This document shows, piece after piece, positions 18,880 to 27,930 of a stretch of DNA of 64,000 nucleotides (positions are counted from its first letter, which is position 1; each line of letters starts with the position of its first letter). The position numbers and the translations under genes are program-made. Origin of the DNA: Prosthecobacter debontii. Its GTDB lineage: Bacteria > Verrucomicrobiota > Verrucomicrobiia > Verrucomicrobiales > Verrucomicrobiaceae. The DNA lies in contig CAMAQH010000021.1 in the NCBI GenBank assembly GCA_945860295.1, positions 1 through 64,000 of the forward strand. The letters are read 5' to 3'. A model generated the notes under the pieces. It searched no databases and was not told the DNA's origin. It was given only the letters and a program-made list of their open reading frames with translations.

Positions 18880-19953
18880 TCAATCGGCTGGTGCACCACC
18901 CGCTGGTGCACCTTTCTCCGCGAGCTTGGCTTTCACGGCTTCTTCGATCTCGGTGTAGAGCGCGGTGTCGAGCTTGAGAGCTTCCTTGGCGGCATCGCGA
19001 CCTTGGGCGAGTTGGCTGCCTTTGTAGCTGATCCATGAGCCGCGCTTTTGCAGGACTTCAAACTCCATGGCCAAGTCGAGCATGGAGCCGACATTGGAGA
19101 TGCCTTCATTGTACATGATGTCGAACTCGGCTTCGGTGTAAGGCGGGGCGAGCTTGTTCTTCACCACCTTCACTTTCGTGCGGTTGCCAGTGACGGTGCC
19201 GTCGCTGCTTTTGATGGCACCGATGCGGCGAATATCGACACGCACGCTGGCGTAGAACTTGAGCGCTTTGCCACCAGGAGTCGTTTCAGGATTGCCAAAC
19301 ATGACGCCGATCTTCTCACGGATCTGATTGGTGAAGATGACGCAGGTGCGCGCTTTGCTGATGATGGCGGTGAGCTTTCTCAAAGCGGCGCTCATGAGTC
19401 GTGCCTGGGCACCGACGGTGCTGTCACCGATCTCACCTTCGAGTTCCTGACGTGTGACCAGTGCTGCCACGGAGTCGATGACGATGACATCCAGCGCATT
19501 CGAGCGCACCAGCGTTTCGCAGATGCGCAGAGCTTCTTCACCTGAACCAGGCTGGGAGACGAGCAGCTCGTCCATCTTCACGCCGAGACGGCGTGCGTAG
19601 TTCGAGTCGAGCGCGTGCTCGACGTCGATGAAGGCCGCCAAACCGCCCATTTTTTGGGCTTGTGCGATGACGGTGAGCGTCAGTGTAGTTTTACCCGAGG
19701 ACTCCGGCCCGTAGATCTCCACCACACGACCGCGAGCGAAACCGCCGACGCCGAGCGCTTGGTCGATCAAAATATTGCCCGTGGGGATGACGACGACATC
19801 CACCTTCTGATCACCGACCATGCGCAGGATGGAACCTTCTCCGTAGTCTTTGTGAATCTGTTGGATGGCGAGGTCTAGATTGCGGGCGCGAGCCTCGGCA
19901 ATCTTGTTCGTGGCTGGCTCGGAGGTGGATTCTTTGGAAGGGGATTTGGCCAT
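18880..19953 (-). CDS. recA: Recombinase RecA
   Basis: The 357-residue length is normal. Walker A is GPESSGKT at residues 82-89. The catalytic FIDVEHALD segment (aligned to E. coli Glu96), Walker [11 protein letters not shown], the L1/L2 DNA-binding region ([17 protein letters not shown]) and [14 protein letters not shown] are all present. RecA forms filaments on single-stranded DNA, promotes strand exchange and stimulates LexA self-cleavage. The C-terminal tail is Ala/Gly/Pro-rich ([11 protein letters not shown]) and less acidic than that of E. coli. A LexA-type palindrome lies 21 bp upstream of the ATG, which indicates SOS regulation. Confidence 0.99.
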   Translation of the reverse strand: MAKSPSKESTSEPATNKIAEARARNLDLAIQQIHKDYGEGSILRMVGDQKVDVVVIPTGNILIDQALGVGGFARGRVVEIYGPESSGKTTLTLTVIAQAQKMGGLAAFIDVEHALDSNYARRLGVKMDELLVSQPGSGEEALRICETLVRSNALDVIVIDSVAALVTRQELEGEIGDSTVGAQARLMSAALRKLTAIISKARTCVIFTNQIREKIGVMFGNPETTPGGKALKFYASVRVDIRRIGAIKSSDGTVTGNRTKVKVVKNKLAPPYTEAEFDIMYNEGISNVGSMLDLAMEFEVLQKRGSWISYKGSQLAQGRDAAKEALKLDTALYTEIEEAVKAKLAEKGAPAGGAPAD

Positions 19954-19973
19954 AATCGTATAAGTGCGTTTTC

Positions 19974-19987
19974 TGTTCGGTCGAACA
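19974..19987. promoter_or_regulatory. LexA operator (SOS box) upstream of recA
   Basis: The sequence TGTTCGGTCGAACA is a perfect palindrome of the form TGTTC-N4-GAACA, the LexA-binding motif described for Verrucomicrobia. It is centred about 27 bp upstream of the recA ATG. On the recA strand, a weak -10-like TTATAC lies at 19958-19963. A -35-like TTCGAC 16 bp further upstream would fall inside the palindrome, so bound LexA would block RNA polymerase. The promoter assignment is tentative; the operator match is exact. Confidence 0.85.
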
Positions 19988-20075
19988 TCTATCTTGAGTG
20001 AGCTGCCGCGTAAAGCAGTTTTCCCAATCAGCGCGATTTAAAGCAGTTTTATTTGGCCTGCGCAAGCCCTGCTCG

Positions 20076-21059
20076 TCATTGAGTCATCCGCAGCAATGGT
20101 GCGTAGATGCCCTGCATCATCGTGATGATGCGGTAGGCCACAAAGCCGACGACGAATACATATCCGATCTTTGGCAGCCACTGCGAGGCGCGCTCGATGG
20201 CTTCATTCGCAAGCATTGTTTCCGCTGCGGTCCAGCGCGCCATTTCTTCATCGAGTCGGCCCGTCTCCTCGGCGGTGGCGATCGAGTGGATGAATTCCGT
20301 CGTGAATGCCCCCGTTTCTGCCATCGATTCGGCAAATCGCTGGCCTGCGACGATTTTTTCAGAAGCGTCTTCAGAGGCCTGGCGGATCACCGCGCTCTGA
20401 GCCGCGCGGCCAGCGATGCGTAGCGTTTCCGACATGCTCATAGCTGCCAGTAAACAAGCGTGTGAAACCTGAGTAAAACGTGCCAGCGCCCAATGTCGCC
20501 GCACTGCGCCCATGAATGGCACACGATTCAGCCAGCGGTCCACACTGGCTGATTCTACCGCACGATTCGAAAGCCAGCGCCAGGCCGCCGAGCCACCCAG
20601 AATGAGCAGCCACAGAACCACCAGCGCGATGACGATGCGGCGCAGTGGATGATTGTTTTCTTCTGGGGAAATGAAAGCTGGCAGCTCTGGCAGCAGGATG
20701 GCCATGTGAACGAGAATCAGCGGATAAATGAGTGCGCCGCGTGCCTGCCGAGCTGCGCCATCCATCGCGGCAAAATAACGCGCCAAGTGATTGAAAGAGA
20801 CCGCCATCTTGCCGCTGCGCTCACCCGCCTCGATCAAAGAAGACTCGAGTCCGCCGACCAGCACCCCGTTGTTTTTCGTGATTGATTCCGCGATGCCCTG
20901 CCCCGCCTCCAGCCCGCGCTTCATCCCCTCCAAATACACACGCTTCTCCGGTGATGGCTTCTGCCCGATCAGTAGCGAAAGCGAACGGTCCAGATGAAAA
21001 TCTGCCTCAGTGAGTTTTGCCAGCTCACGGTAAAGTGAGGCCTTGTCGCGGTGCTTCAT
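20076..21059 (-). CDS. Type II secretion / type IV pilus inner-membrane platform protein (GspF/PilC family)
   Basis: The protein is 327 residues from the preferred ATG at 21059. An upstream TTG at 21095 would add 12 residues. It carries two T2SSF domains with the usual layout: a cytoplasmic helical domain with LTEADFHLDRSLSLL and LIEAGERSGKM, a membrane helix (ALIYPLILVHMAILLPEL), a second pair of helices (IVIALVVLWLLILGG), and a second domain with FIHSIATAEETGRLDEEM, ending in a final helix (GYVFVVGFVAYRIITMM). GspF/PilC proteins form the platform that couples the ATPase to pseudopilus assembly. No other secretion or pilus gene is nearby, so it is an orphan here. Confidence 0.85.
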   Translation of the reverse strand: MKHRDKASLYRELAKLTEADFHLDRSLSLLIGQKPSPEKRVYLEGMKRGLEAGQGIAESITKNNGVLVGGLESSLIEAGERSGKMAVSFNHLARYFAAMDGAARQARGALIYPLILVHMAILLPELPAFISPEENNHPLRRIVIALVVLWLLILGGSAAWRWLSNRAVESASVDRWLNRVPFMGAVRRHWALARFTQVSHACLLAAMSMSETLRIAGRAAQSAVIRQASEDASEKIVAGQRFAESMAETGAFTTEFIHSIATAEETGRLDEEMARWTAAETMLANEAIERASQWLPKIGYVFVVGFVAYRIITMMQGIYAPLLRMTQ

Positions 21060-21135
21060 GCACTTCTTTATCCCAGTCCATGCCTGTGAGGTCAAGCTAC
21101 GTGATCAATGGCGTTACTTTTTCCCGTGCGTGGTT

Positions 21136-23121
21136 TCATCGAAAAGTGGAACCAAGGATAGATCTTGTCAGTGAGTCAGCAGAACGAGCGCCTGAGTTGT
21201 CCGTGTATCCCGATTGCTGGCTCGGCAGACTTGCCACGATGGCTTGATGTTCCGGCGGTAGCGGACCCGTCGCCATCGCCGCCTGGTAGTAATGCAGTGC
21301 TTGCTGGGGTTTCCCCGATTGGGCAAAGATAAGTCCCAAACAAAGATTGGACTCTCTAAATTGCGGGCAGAGGTCTAGCGCCATCAAGAAGGCCTTTTTC
21401 GCCTCAGGCACGCGATTTAAGCATACCAAGCTTACCCCGTGACAATGATGCAGCCTGACACTGTATAAGCCTTTGAGAAATAGAGATTCAGTGACCTGCA
21501 ATGATTTTTCATACTGGCGGTAGTTTGTCAGCATGATCGCCAAGTTCTCCGCAGCCATGGAAAAATTAGGACTCAATTCGGTGGCCTTTTGCAGACAGGA
21601 AATGATTTCTTGAGAATGATCCCCACCTTTCTGGGCCAGTGCGGTAGCCAGCCCATTGTAAGCGCGCGCGCGCAGTGGGCTTTTCGAGATCACGTCACGA
21701 TAAATGGACTCGTCGTCACGCAGGATTTCATTTCGAACGAGGGTCGCCCCGCTGAGTGCGATCACCCAGATCGCCACAGCAGCATGGAGCGCGTGCCGTC
21801 TTGTCGGACTAATGACGCACGCTTCGCTCCAGCGATTTAAAAGCACTGCGACGGCCAGAAAAATGCCCACGGAAGGCAAATAGGAACGATGCTCCGCCAT
21901 CAGATCCGGCAGAGGAATCACGCTGGAGGATGGTGCCAATGTGATGAAGAACCAGAGGATGCCGAAAAAACCCACATTCCCAGCTTTGACTGCCCAACGG
22001 CGATGCCAAAGCCAGCTGGTGAGGAGAAGTGCTAGGATACCATGGAAAGACAAAACAAATCGCATGTCTCGTATCGAGGTAATCATCTCAAAACCAGGAT
22101 CAAAGTTTTGATTCACGGGCACCGCTAGGAGCTGCAAGTAACGCAGGCAGACGCTGGCCTGAGTTAGTGCGTATTCGAACGGTGAAAAGTGGATCAACCC
22201 AATGTTCGTTATGTTCATCACACGCCAGAGACTCGCATCTCCAGACTGCGCAAATGAAGTGACCATCAACAGGGCCGGAATCACGGGTAAGAGGAGCAGC
22301 ACGGGCAGGCTTCTTTGCAAAGCCTGCCGCCAGGAGGTGCCGAGACATAACCTGTCCATCAGCATGATCATGATTGGCGCGGTGAAGCCGATCTCTTTGG
22401 AAAGCATCGCGGCGAGAACTACTACCGGGACCGACCAGCGCATAAGCCGCCCGCTCCAAAGGCCCGATGTCGTATGACCGCGAATGAAGAGGACCGCAGC
22501 CACAAGATAAAACATCGTCGCCAAGGACTCGAACCTCTGAACGACATACGTCACTGATTCTGTGGCCAGCGGATGCACCGCGAATAGCAGGGCGGCGGCG
22601 GCAGGCGCAAAGAGAGTGCCCGCCGAAGCGGTCTTTCTGCCATGCTGAATCAGCAACCAGCCCATGACAAAGACCATACAGCCATTCATCGAGTGGATCA
22701 GTATGTTCACCTGCCGGTAGCCTGCGGGATCGACGCCACCCGCGAGCCGGTTCCAGTAGAATGTGGCATAGGTCACGGGCCGCACGATGAAGTTCAGTGA
22801 GATGTCAGAATCAAGCCCCACACGTTGGGCGCTCGTGACAAACTCGATGAAATTAAGAGGATAAAGAAAATTGGCCGAGCTCTTTAGCAGAGGGTTATCC
22901 ATTAAATACTGTCGGTCATCAAGCACTACATCATGATTGATAGACGGCAGGTAAATCCCAAAGGTGGTCAAAACAATGACCAGCAGAACCAGCCAGCCAG
23001 TTCTTGGAAAAGTCTTTGCTGCTACTGACACTGGTTCTGCATTATCAGTGGATGATGAGACCAATGGGGTGTCTATCTTGCAGCAGGAACGATGGAGGCG
23101 GCGACTGGACTTGGTGGACAT
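21136..23121 (-). CDS. TMTC-like multipass membrane protein with C-terminal TPRs
   Basis: The protein is 661 residues from the ATG at 23121. A GTG at 23232 would add 37 residues of non-hydrophobic, unlikely sequence. After one N-terminal helix there is a loop with HDVVLDDRQYLMDNPLL, then RPVTYATFYWNRLAGGVDP and RQVNILIHSMNG. This is the pattern of GT-C-fold TMTC/O-mannosyltransferase-like proteins, in which the DD loop is catalytic. About ten membrane segments follow, then three to four tetratricopeptide repeats (ARAYNGLATALAQKG, PNFSMAAENLAIMLTN, QFRESNLCLGLIFAQSGKP). A role in protein glycosylation is inferred from the family. It is divergent from the VCBS gene. Confidence 0.75.
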   Translation of the reverse strand: MSTKSSRRLHRSCCKIDTPLVSSSTDNAEPVSVAAKTFPRTGWLVLLVIVLTTFGIYLPSINHDVVLDDRQYLMDNPLLKSSANFLYPLNFIEFVTSAQRVGLDSDISLNFIVRPVTYATFYWNRLAGGVDPAGYRQVNILIHSMNGCMVFVMGWLLIQHGRKTASAGTLFAPAAAALLFAVHPLATESVTYVVQRFESLATMFYLVAAVLFIRGHTTSGLWSGRLMRWSVPVVVLAAMLSKEIGFTAPIMIMLMDRLCLGTSWRQALQRSLPVLLLLPVIPALLMVTSFAQSGDASLWRVMNITNIGLIHFSPFEYALTQASVCLRYLQLLAVPVNQNFDPGFEMITSIRDMRFVLSFHGILALLLTSWLWHRRWAVKAGNVGFFGILWFFITLAPSSSVIPLPDLMAEHRSYLPSVGIFLAVAVLLNRWSEACVISPTRRHALHAAVAIWVIALSGATLVRNEILRDDESIYRDVISKSPLRARAYNGLATALAQKGGDHSQEIISCLQKATELSPNFSMAAENLAIMLTNYRQYEKSLQVTESLFLKGLYSVRLHHCHGVSLVCLNRVPEAKKAFLMALDLCPQFRESNLCLGLIFAQSGKPQQALHYYQAAMATGPLPPEHQAIVASLPSQQSGYTDNSGARSADSLTRSILGSTFR

Positions 23122-23382
23122 GGCTTTGTGTGAGTTTGCTGACGCTGCCACTCTGCGTGCCCGGCCTCGTAGCAGACAAATCTCATGCTTTGTCGTGGCG
23201 ATAACTCTGGGAGATAGTGTGAAGCACAGCACCTGTGTGGTGCCCTCCGCTACGCGGCGCGGATTCCATGAAAGCCTCCCGCTTCATGGGTGAGGTCAAG
23301 TATCGTCATTTCATGGGCAAGATTACACAATGGCTTTGTGCTCAACATTCGCCAGATCTCGCGTTAGCATCACCCCCAACCC

Positions 23383-25323
23383 ATGCGCCTTACCTTCATC
23401 TCTTCCTTAACGCTCCTTGCGTTCTTTTGCGGCCAACTCTCCGCCGCCGAAGGCCTGCACCCGATCAAGTACAACAACCCTGGACTCGTCGTCGATCTCG
23501 AAGTCGGTCTGTGGGCCTGGCCTGTGCCGTGTGATGCGGATGGCGATGGCGACTTTGATTTGATCATCTCCTGCCCCGACAAACCGCACAACGGCGTCTA
23601 TCTCTTCGAGAACACCACGGGCGATACGGCAAAAAACAAGATGTCGGTTTTTAAACCCGGCAAGTTCATCAGCAAGACCACGCCCTATGTCATGCCGAGC
23701 TATGTGAACGGTCAGATGCGCGTGCTGACTCCCGGTGCGGAGTATCCGAACTTCATCAAAACCGGCATCGATGAAAAAGTGAAACTGCCCATCGACGCCA
23801 AATGGTACAAGCCGAAAGGCAAGCAGCCAAAAGGCCCCAAGGTGCGGCATAATCAATGGCGCTACACCGACTATGATGGCGATGGCAAAACCGACCTCGT
23901 CAATGCCATTGAAGACTGGAGCTACTACGGCTGGGACGATGCCTGGAACGAAAAAGGCGAGTGGCAAAACGGCCCGTTGCACGGCTTCGTCTTCATCTTC
24001 CGCAACAACGGCACGGACGCGGAGCCGAAGTATGAAAAAGAATTCCGCGTGCGGCCCGTGGACACCTTTGGTTGCCCATCGCCTAACTTTGAGGACTTCG
24101 ACAAGGATGGCGACCTGGATCTGCTTTGCGGCGAGTTTCTCGACAAGTTCACCTACTTTGAAAACAGCGGCACGCGCACCGAACCGAAGTATGCCAAAGG
24201 CCGCCGCGTTCTCGATGCCGAGGGCAAGCACCTGCGCATGGACTTGGAGATGATCGACCCCATCGCATTCGACTGGGACAAGGACGGCGACCACGATCTC
24301 ATCTGCGGCGATGAAGATGGCCGCGTGGCCTTCATCGAAAACACCGGCAAGCTAGACGCTGAAAAATCGCCCGTGTTTGAGAAGCCGCGCTACTTCAAGC
24401 AAGAGGCGGACGAGATTAACTTTGGCGCGCTCGTCACGCTCTTCGGTTGCGACTGGGATGGCGACAAAGACACCGATGTCATCGCTGGGAACACTGCCGG
24501 ATACATCGCCTTCATCGAAAACCTCAGCGGTCCTGGCGTCGCCGAGCCGAAATTCGCCGCACCGTCGAAGCTGAAGGCTGGCGGCAAGACACTGCGCATC
24601 ATGGCCGGCAAGAATGGCAGCATCCAAGGCCCAGCCGAAGCCAAGTGGGGCTACACCACGCAGACCGTGGCCGATTGGGATGGCGATGGCGATCTCGACC
24701 TCATCGCGAACAGCATCCTCGGCAAGGTCGTGTGGTTTGAAAACACCGGCAGCAAGACCAAGCCCGAACTCGCCGCTGAAAAGCCCGTGGAAGTCGAATG
24801 GAACGGCGAACAGCCGAAGCTCGCCTGGGGCTGGCGGCGGCCCGAAGGCAAAGGCCTGCTCACCCAATGGCGCACCACTCCCGTGGCGATTGATTGGAAC
24901 AAAGACGGCCTAACCGACCTCGTCATGCTCGACCACGAAGGCTACCTTTCCTTTTTCAAACGTACGTCGAGCGGCCTCCAGCCCCCACGGCGCATCTTTG
25001 CCGACAAGGACGGAAAACTTCTCCAGCTCAACACCGGCACCGCCGGCAAAAGCGGCCGCCGCAAACTCTGCCTCATGGACTGGGATGGCGACGGCAAGCT
25101 CGACATCCTCCTCAACAGCCAGAACGCCCAGTTCCTCCGCCAAACTGGTGAGAAGGACGGCCTCATCCTCTTTGAAGAAAAAGGCAATGTCAGCGATCGT
25201 AACATCGAAGGTCACGACACCAGCCCGACGCCAATTGATTGGGACGCGAATGGTCTGCCCGATCTTCTCATCGGTGCGGAGGATGGCCGACTTTATTTTC
25301 TCAAGAACCCGAAAGCTGACTGA
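23383..25323 (+). CDS. Exported FG-GAP/VCBS-repeat protein (calcium-binding beta-propeller)
   Basis: The 646-residue protein starts with a signal peptide (MRLTFISSLTLLAFFCGQLSAA). At least seven repeats contain the calcium-loop signature DxDGDGDxDL/I, for example DADGDGDFDLI, DYDGDGKTDLV, DFDKDGDLDLL, DWDKDGDHDLI and DWDGDGDLDLI, each followed by an FENTG-like strand. Such repeats form an integrin-alpha-type seven-bladed propeller. These proteins are secreted or envelope-associated, and their ligands are usually unknown. No catalytic domain is attached. The gene is divergent from the TMTC-like gene; the 261 bp between the two starts has no recognised promoter. Confidence 0.85.
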   Translation: MRLTFISSLTLLAFFCGQLSAAEGLHPIKYNNPGLVVDLEVGLWAWPVPCDADGDGDFDLIISCPDKPHNGVYLFENTTGDTAKNKMSVFKPGKFISKTTPYVMPSYVNGQMRVLTPGAEYPNFIKTGIDEKVKLPIDAKWYKPKGKQPKGPKVRHNQWRYTDYDGDGKTDLVNAIEDWSYYGWDDAWNEKGEWQNGPLHGFVFIFRNNGTDAEPKYEKEFRVRPVDTFGCPSPNFEDFDKDGDLDLLCGEFLDKFTYFENSGTRTEPKYAKGRRVLDAEGKHLRMDLEMIDPIAFDWDKDGDHDLICGDEDGRVAFIENTGKLDAEKSPVFEKPRYFKQEADEINFGALVTLFGCDWDGDKDTDVIAGNTAGYIAFIENLSGPGVAEPKFAAPSKLKAGGKTLRIMAGKNGSIQGPAEAKWGYTTQTVADWDGDGDLDLIANSILGKVVWFENTGSKTKPELAAEKPVEVEWNGEQPKLAWGWRRPEGKGLLTQWRTTPVAIDWNKDGLTDLVMLDHEGYLSFFKRTSSGLQPPRRIFADKDGKLLQLNTGTAGKSGRRKLCLMDWDGDGKLDILLNSQNAQFLRQTGEKDGLILFEEKGNVSDRNIEGHDTSPTPIDWDANGLPDLLIGAEDGRLYFLKNPKAD

Positions 25324-25325
25324 AC

Positions 25326-25640
25326 TCTCCACACACTTCCTGAAAAGCCCGCTGATCATGGCGCCGAGGGGCCAGTTCATTTTGCCGGGAAAAAAGTCGC
25401 CGAGTGTGAAGATGACGATCGAGTAGGGCACGTTGCCATGGTAGAAGAAGAGGGCCTCGTGATCTCATTCGCCGTAGTGGCTGGTTTTGCCGCCGATGTA
25501 GGTTGTGTGTCGCGGCAGAAAGAGGCTGTCAAAGCCATATTGATCGCGCCTCATGGCCTCTAGCAAAAATTCGCCGCCGTGGTCGAATCGGTAGTTCACG
25601 CAGCGCTCGTAGAAGGTGGCGTTGATCGTGACCTTGCTGA
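25326..25640 (-). pseudogene. Remnant of a beta-lactamase-like serine hydrolase
   Basis: Read leftward from about 25640, the frame gives INATFYERCVNYRFDHGG, EFLLEAMRRDQYGF, LPRHTTYIGGKTSHYGE, a stop, then DHEALFFYHGNVPYSIV and IFTLGDF. The order (a residue pair before a KTG-like box, then two core strands ending SIVIFT) fits the C-terminal part of class-A-beta-lactamase-like serine hydrolases; GGKTSHYG would be a degenerated KTG motif. An in-frame TGA interrupts it. No N-terminal SxxK part exists, and no stop follows at the expected end, so the fragment is truncated at both sides. The family assignment is moderate; its status as debris is more certain. Confidence 0.5.
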
Positions 25641-27142
25641 TACTAGCTGCCGAAAATCTGGCCGTGGGTTCGGTGCATCTTGCGGGAAACTGGGGGTTTC
25701 ATGTGGTGCCCCATTTTGTCCGAAACATGGAATCAGGGCGTATCGGGGGCTTTTTTGTGAATTCCAATCATCTAGCGGCTTTTCTGTCGGCGGTGGTGTT
25801 CCTTTCGGCTGGGTGGCTATGCTCCGGGCATGGTGGTGCGGCTTTGAAACTCTGGCTTGGATTTATGACGGTGGCTATGGCGGTGGGGATGTCGCTCACG
25901 GTGAGGCGCGGCGTTTTGTTTGGGCTGGGCTCTGGGGTGCTGGTGTTTACGTTGCTTGGCTTGTGGGTCGTCTGGCAGACGCAGCGTCACTTCTTTTGGA
26001 GCTTGTTGGGCGGTGGCTTGGTCGTGAGTTTTCTCGCGGGAGCCGTGCTTTGGAAGCTCAATGAGGAATACCAGCGCAGTCGCATGACGAGCCACTCCAT
26101 GTCTTCGGATATCCGTCTCGGTATCTGGGAGGAGGCGATCACCCAGCATCGTCTGGCTCCCATGAACGGAGCCGGGGCACGCATGTTTTATGATGGCAGC
26201 ATTCAATACAGATCGGCTGATTTGCCGACGTGGACGCCCGAGGCGTTTTTTGCCCACAGCGAGTATCTGCAAATACTGGCGGACTATGGCTGGATTGGGT
26301 TTAGTTTGTTAGGCCTCGTCATCCTGGTTCACGTTTTGAATGGCCTGCGTTTTTTGCGTTGGTATGTGCGCGAAAAGTTCATGCTCACAGGCCGAGTGCA
26401 GAGCATGAACTTGGCTCTTAATATAGGGGAACTCGCAGCAGTTGTTGCGTCGCTGCAGCACGCAGCCTTTGAATTTCAACATCATGTTCCTGCGACAGCC
26501 TTGTGCGGTGCGATGTTGCTTGGCTTGCTCGCGAATCCTGGATTTGAAAACATGCAGCAGTCGTTGCGTAGAGCCCCAGTGGCACGCATCACCACCAAGC
26601 TGGCTCTGGCCTCAGCAGCATTGGCCTTGCTGGTCTTAGTTTGGGTGTTTGGCCGTGGCGACTATACTTTAGTGCAGGCTGAGGTGGCTCAGGCATGTAA
26701 AGATCTTGTTACGCAACGCATACAGTTAGATGAAGCTGCTCGCCTAGACTCAACAAATGGTGAGATCTTCTATCAGCGAGGACTCGCTGCACTGGATGGG
26801 GTGACCGTGCAGGATCGCAAGCCAGAGAGTCCCGTTTTGAAACAGGCAGTGGTGGATATGGATCGTGCTGTGGGTCTGAATGCACAGACCTACCTCTACC
26901 GACTAGCCTTGGCAGATGCCCTCGATGCAAAAGGCCATGCGGATGAGGCTCTTTGCTCAATCCAGAGCGCAATCACCCTGGCCTCGCTTCACGAGGAGCC
27001 GCGATTAGCTCTGGGCGTTCACTGGCACAGGCTCGCTCAATGGCAGAAAGACGAAGCAGCCTACATCTGGGCGAATCGGACCAATGCGATGAACCAGGAA
27101 GGACCTGCAAACTGGCTGAGTAGTTACCATTTGCTTCTTTAG
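25616..27142 (+). CDS. O-antigen ligase-like membrane protein, apparently 5'-truncated
   Basis: The 508-codon frame opens with GTG right after a TAG stop at 25610. It contains GRIGGFFVNSNHLAAFL, TVRRGVLFGLGSG and a large loop (HSMSSDIRLGIWEEAI, ending ILADYGWIGF), the conserved middle of Wzy_C/O-antigen ligase proteins, which join O-antigen or other glycans to lipid A or protein. In this family four to six membrane helices normally precede the NxNHxA motif. Here only one short hydrophobic stretch does, so about 150-200 N-terminal residues appear lost. About five later helices and a C-terminal TPR-like helical region (about 370-500) remain. The first codons overlap the serine-hydrolase remnant on the other strand, marking a rearrangement junction. 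It may be a pseudogene. Confidence 0.65.
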   Translation: MALIVTLLILAAENLAVGSVHLAGNWGFHVVPHFVRNMESGRIGGFFVNSNHLAAFLSAVVFLSAGWLCSGHGGAALKLWLGFMTVAMAVGMSLTVRRGVLFGLGSGVLVFTLLGLWVVWQTQRHFFWSLLGGGLVVSFLAGAVLWKLNEEYQRSRMTSHSMSSDIRLGIWEEAITQHRLAPMNGAGARMFYDGSIQYRSADLPTWTPEAFFAHSEYLQILADYGWIGFSLLGLVILVHVLNGLRFLRWYVREKFMLTGRVQSMNLALNIGELAAVVASLQHAAFEFQHHVPATALCGAMLLGLLANPGFENMQQSLRRAPVARITTKLALASAALALLVLVWVFGRGDYTLVQAEVAQACKDLVTQRIQLDEAARLDSTNGEIFYQRGLAALDGVTVQDRKPESPVLKQAVVDMDRAVGLNAQTYLYRLALADALDAKGHADEALCSIQSAITLASLHEEPRLALGVHWHRLAQWQKDEAAYIWANRTNAMNQEGPANWLSSYHLLL

Positions 27143-27472
27143 CATGTGATTCTCGTGCGAGGGCAAAAACCATGAGTTCAGACGGAATGCGGATGGTTTA
27201 TAGAAAGTCTGGGAAAATGGATTTTTAAAAAAAATTAATTTAGGATAAAAACAAGTTGCCAAAAGATTGATCGCGGCCAAGATGCGTGCCCCCGGCCCCG
27301 GTTTTCATTCGTGAAAGCTAGGCAACTCGAATCACGAAAGTGGTTCCTGACTTATCGGAGCAGTGATCCGGAAAAACACTGTGCTGACTTTGCTTTTGCA
27401 AAGTGGAAGCACTGTCTATTCCAGTTCCATGCCCAACGAGGCCAATTCAAGGAACGGATATTTTTAGACATC
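27143..27472 (+). promoter_or_regulatory. Leader and promoter region of the ribosomal cluster
   Basis: The 330 bp before rpsL hold an A/T-rich tract at 27225-27245 (UP-element-like). A weak candidate promoter follows: TTGCCA at 27256-27261, then 17 bp, then AAGATG at 27279-27284. The downstream leader of about 185 nt contains the hairpin listed separately. The -10 match is poor, so the promoter assignment is tentative. No tRNA or other gene is seen. Confidence 0.35.
27381..27412 (+). promoter_or_regulatory. Leader hairpin upstream of rpsL
   Basis: A perfect 7-bp stem, ACTTTGC (27387-27393) with GCAAAGT (27398-27404), closes a TTTT loop. Outer arms GTGCT (27381-27385) and AGCAC (27408-27412) can extend it past a small internal bulge. 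It lies 61 bp before the rpsL start. Ribosomal operons often have autoregulatory leader structures, but no resemblance to a known S7 or S12 site was recognised. Confidence 0.5.
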
Positions 27473-27883
27473 ATGCCCACCATTAATCAGCTCGTCAGAT
27501 TCGGTCGCAAAGACAAAGCGACTAAGTCCAAGTCGCCCGCTTTGGCCAAGTGCCCTCAGCGTCGTGGCGTGTGCCTCCAGGTGATGACCCGCACACCCAA
27601 GAAGCCCAACTCGGCTCTCCGTAAAGTTGCCAAAGTGCGCCTGACAAATGGCTTTGAAGTTATCGCTTACATCGGCGGTGAAGGCCACAACCTCCAGGAG
27701 CATAGCATCGTGCTAGTCCGTGGTGGTCGCGTGAAGGATTTACCCGGCGTGCGCTATCACATCGTCCGCGGGACTCTCGACTGCCTTGGAGTGGACAAGC
27801 GTCGCCGTGGTCGTTCGAAATATGGTGCTAAACGCCCGAAAAAGGGTGCTGCCGCTGCCGCACCGGCTAAAGGCAAGAAGTAA
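27473..27883 (+). CDS. rpsL: 30S ribosomal protein S12
   Basis: The 136-residue S12 starts [15 protein letters not shown] and carries the decoding-centre segments [16 protein letters not shown] and [13 protein letters not shown]. The lysine equivalent to E. coli Lys43 is present, so this is the streptomycin-sensitive type. A long in-frame upstream extension exists (from 27311), but the conserved N-terminus fixes the ATG at 27473. The C-terminal tail is extended by a Lys/Ala-rich stretch ([14 protein letters not shown]). It is the first gene of the ribosomal cluster and is followed 47 bp later by rpsG. Confidence 0.98.
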   Translation: MPTINQLVRFGRKDKATKSKSPALAKCPQRRGVCLQVMTRTPKKPNSALRKVAKVRLTNGFEVIAYIGGEGHNLQEHSIVLVRGGRVKDLPGVRYHIVRGTLDCLGVDKRRRGRSKYGAKRPKKGAAAAAPAKGKK

Positions 27884-27930
27884 AACCGCTTCACTTAACT
27901 GATTCTTCTTAACCTCTCCCTCTTCGATTT

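Noticed and set aside
23407-24294. 295-codon leftward frame opposite the VCBS-repeat gene
   Set aside because: Repeats of the calcium-loop codons on the real strand create an open antisense frame; valine/isoleucine-rich product without a family.
27311-27472. 54-residue N-terminal extension of S12
   Set aside because: S12 N-termini are highly conserved and begin at the ATG at 27473; the extension covers the leader hairpin.
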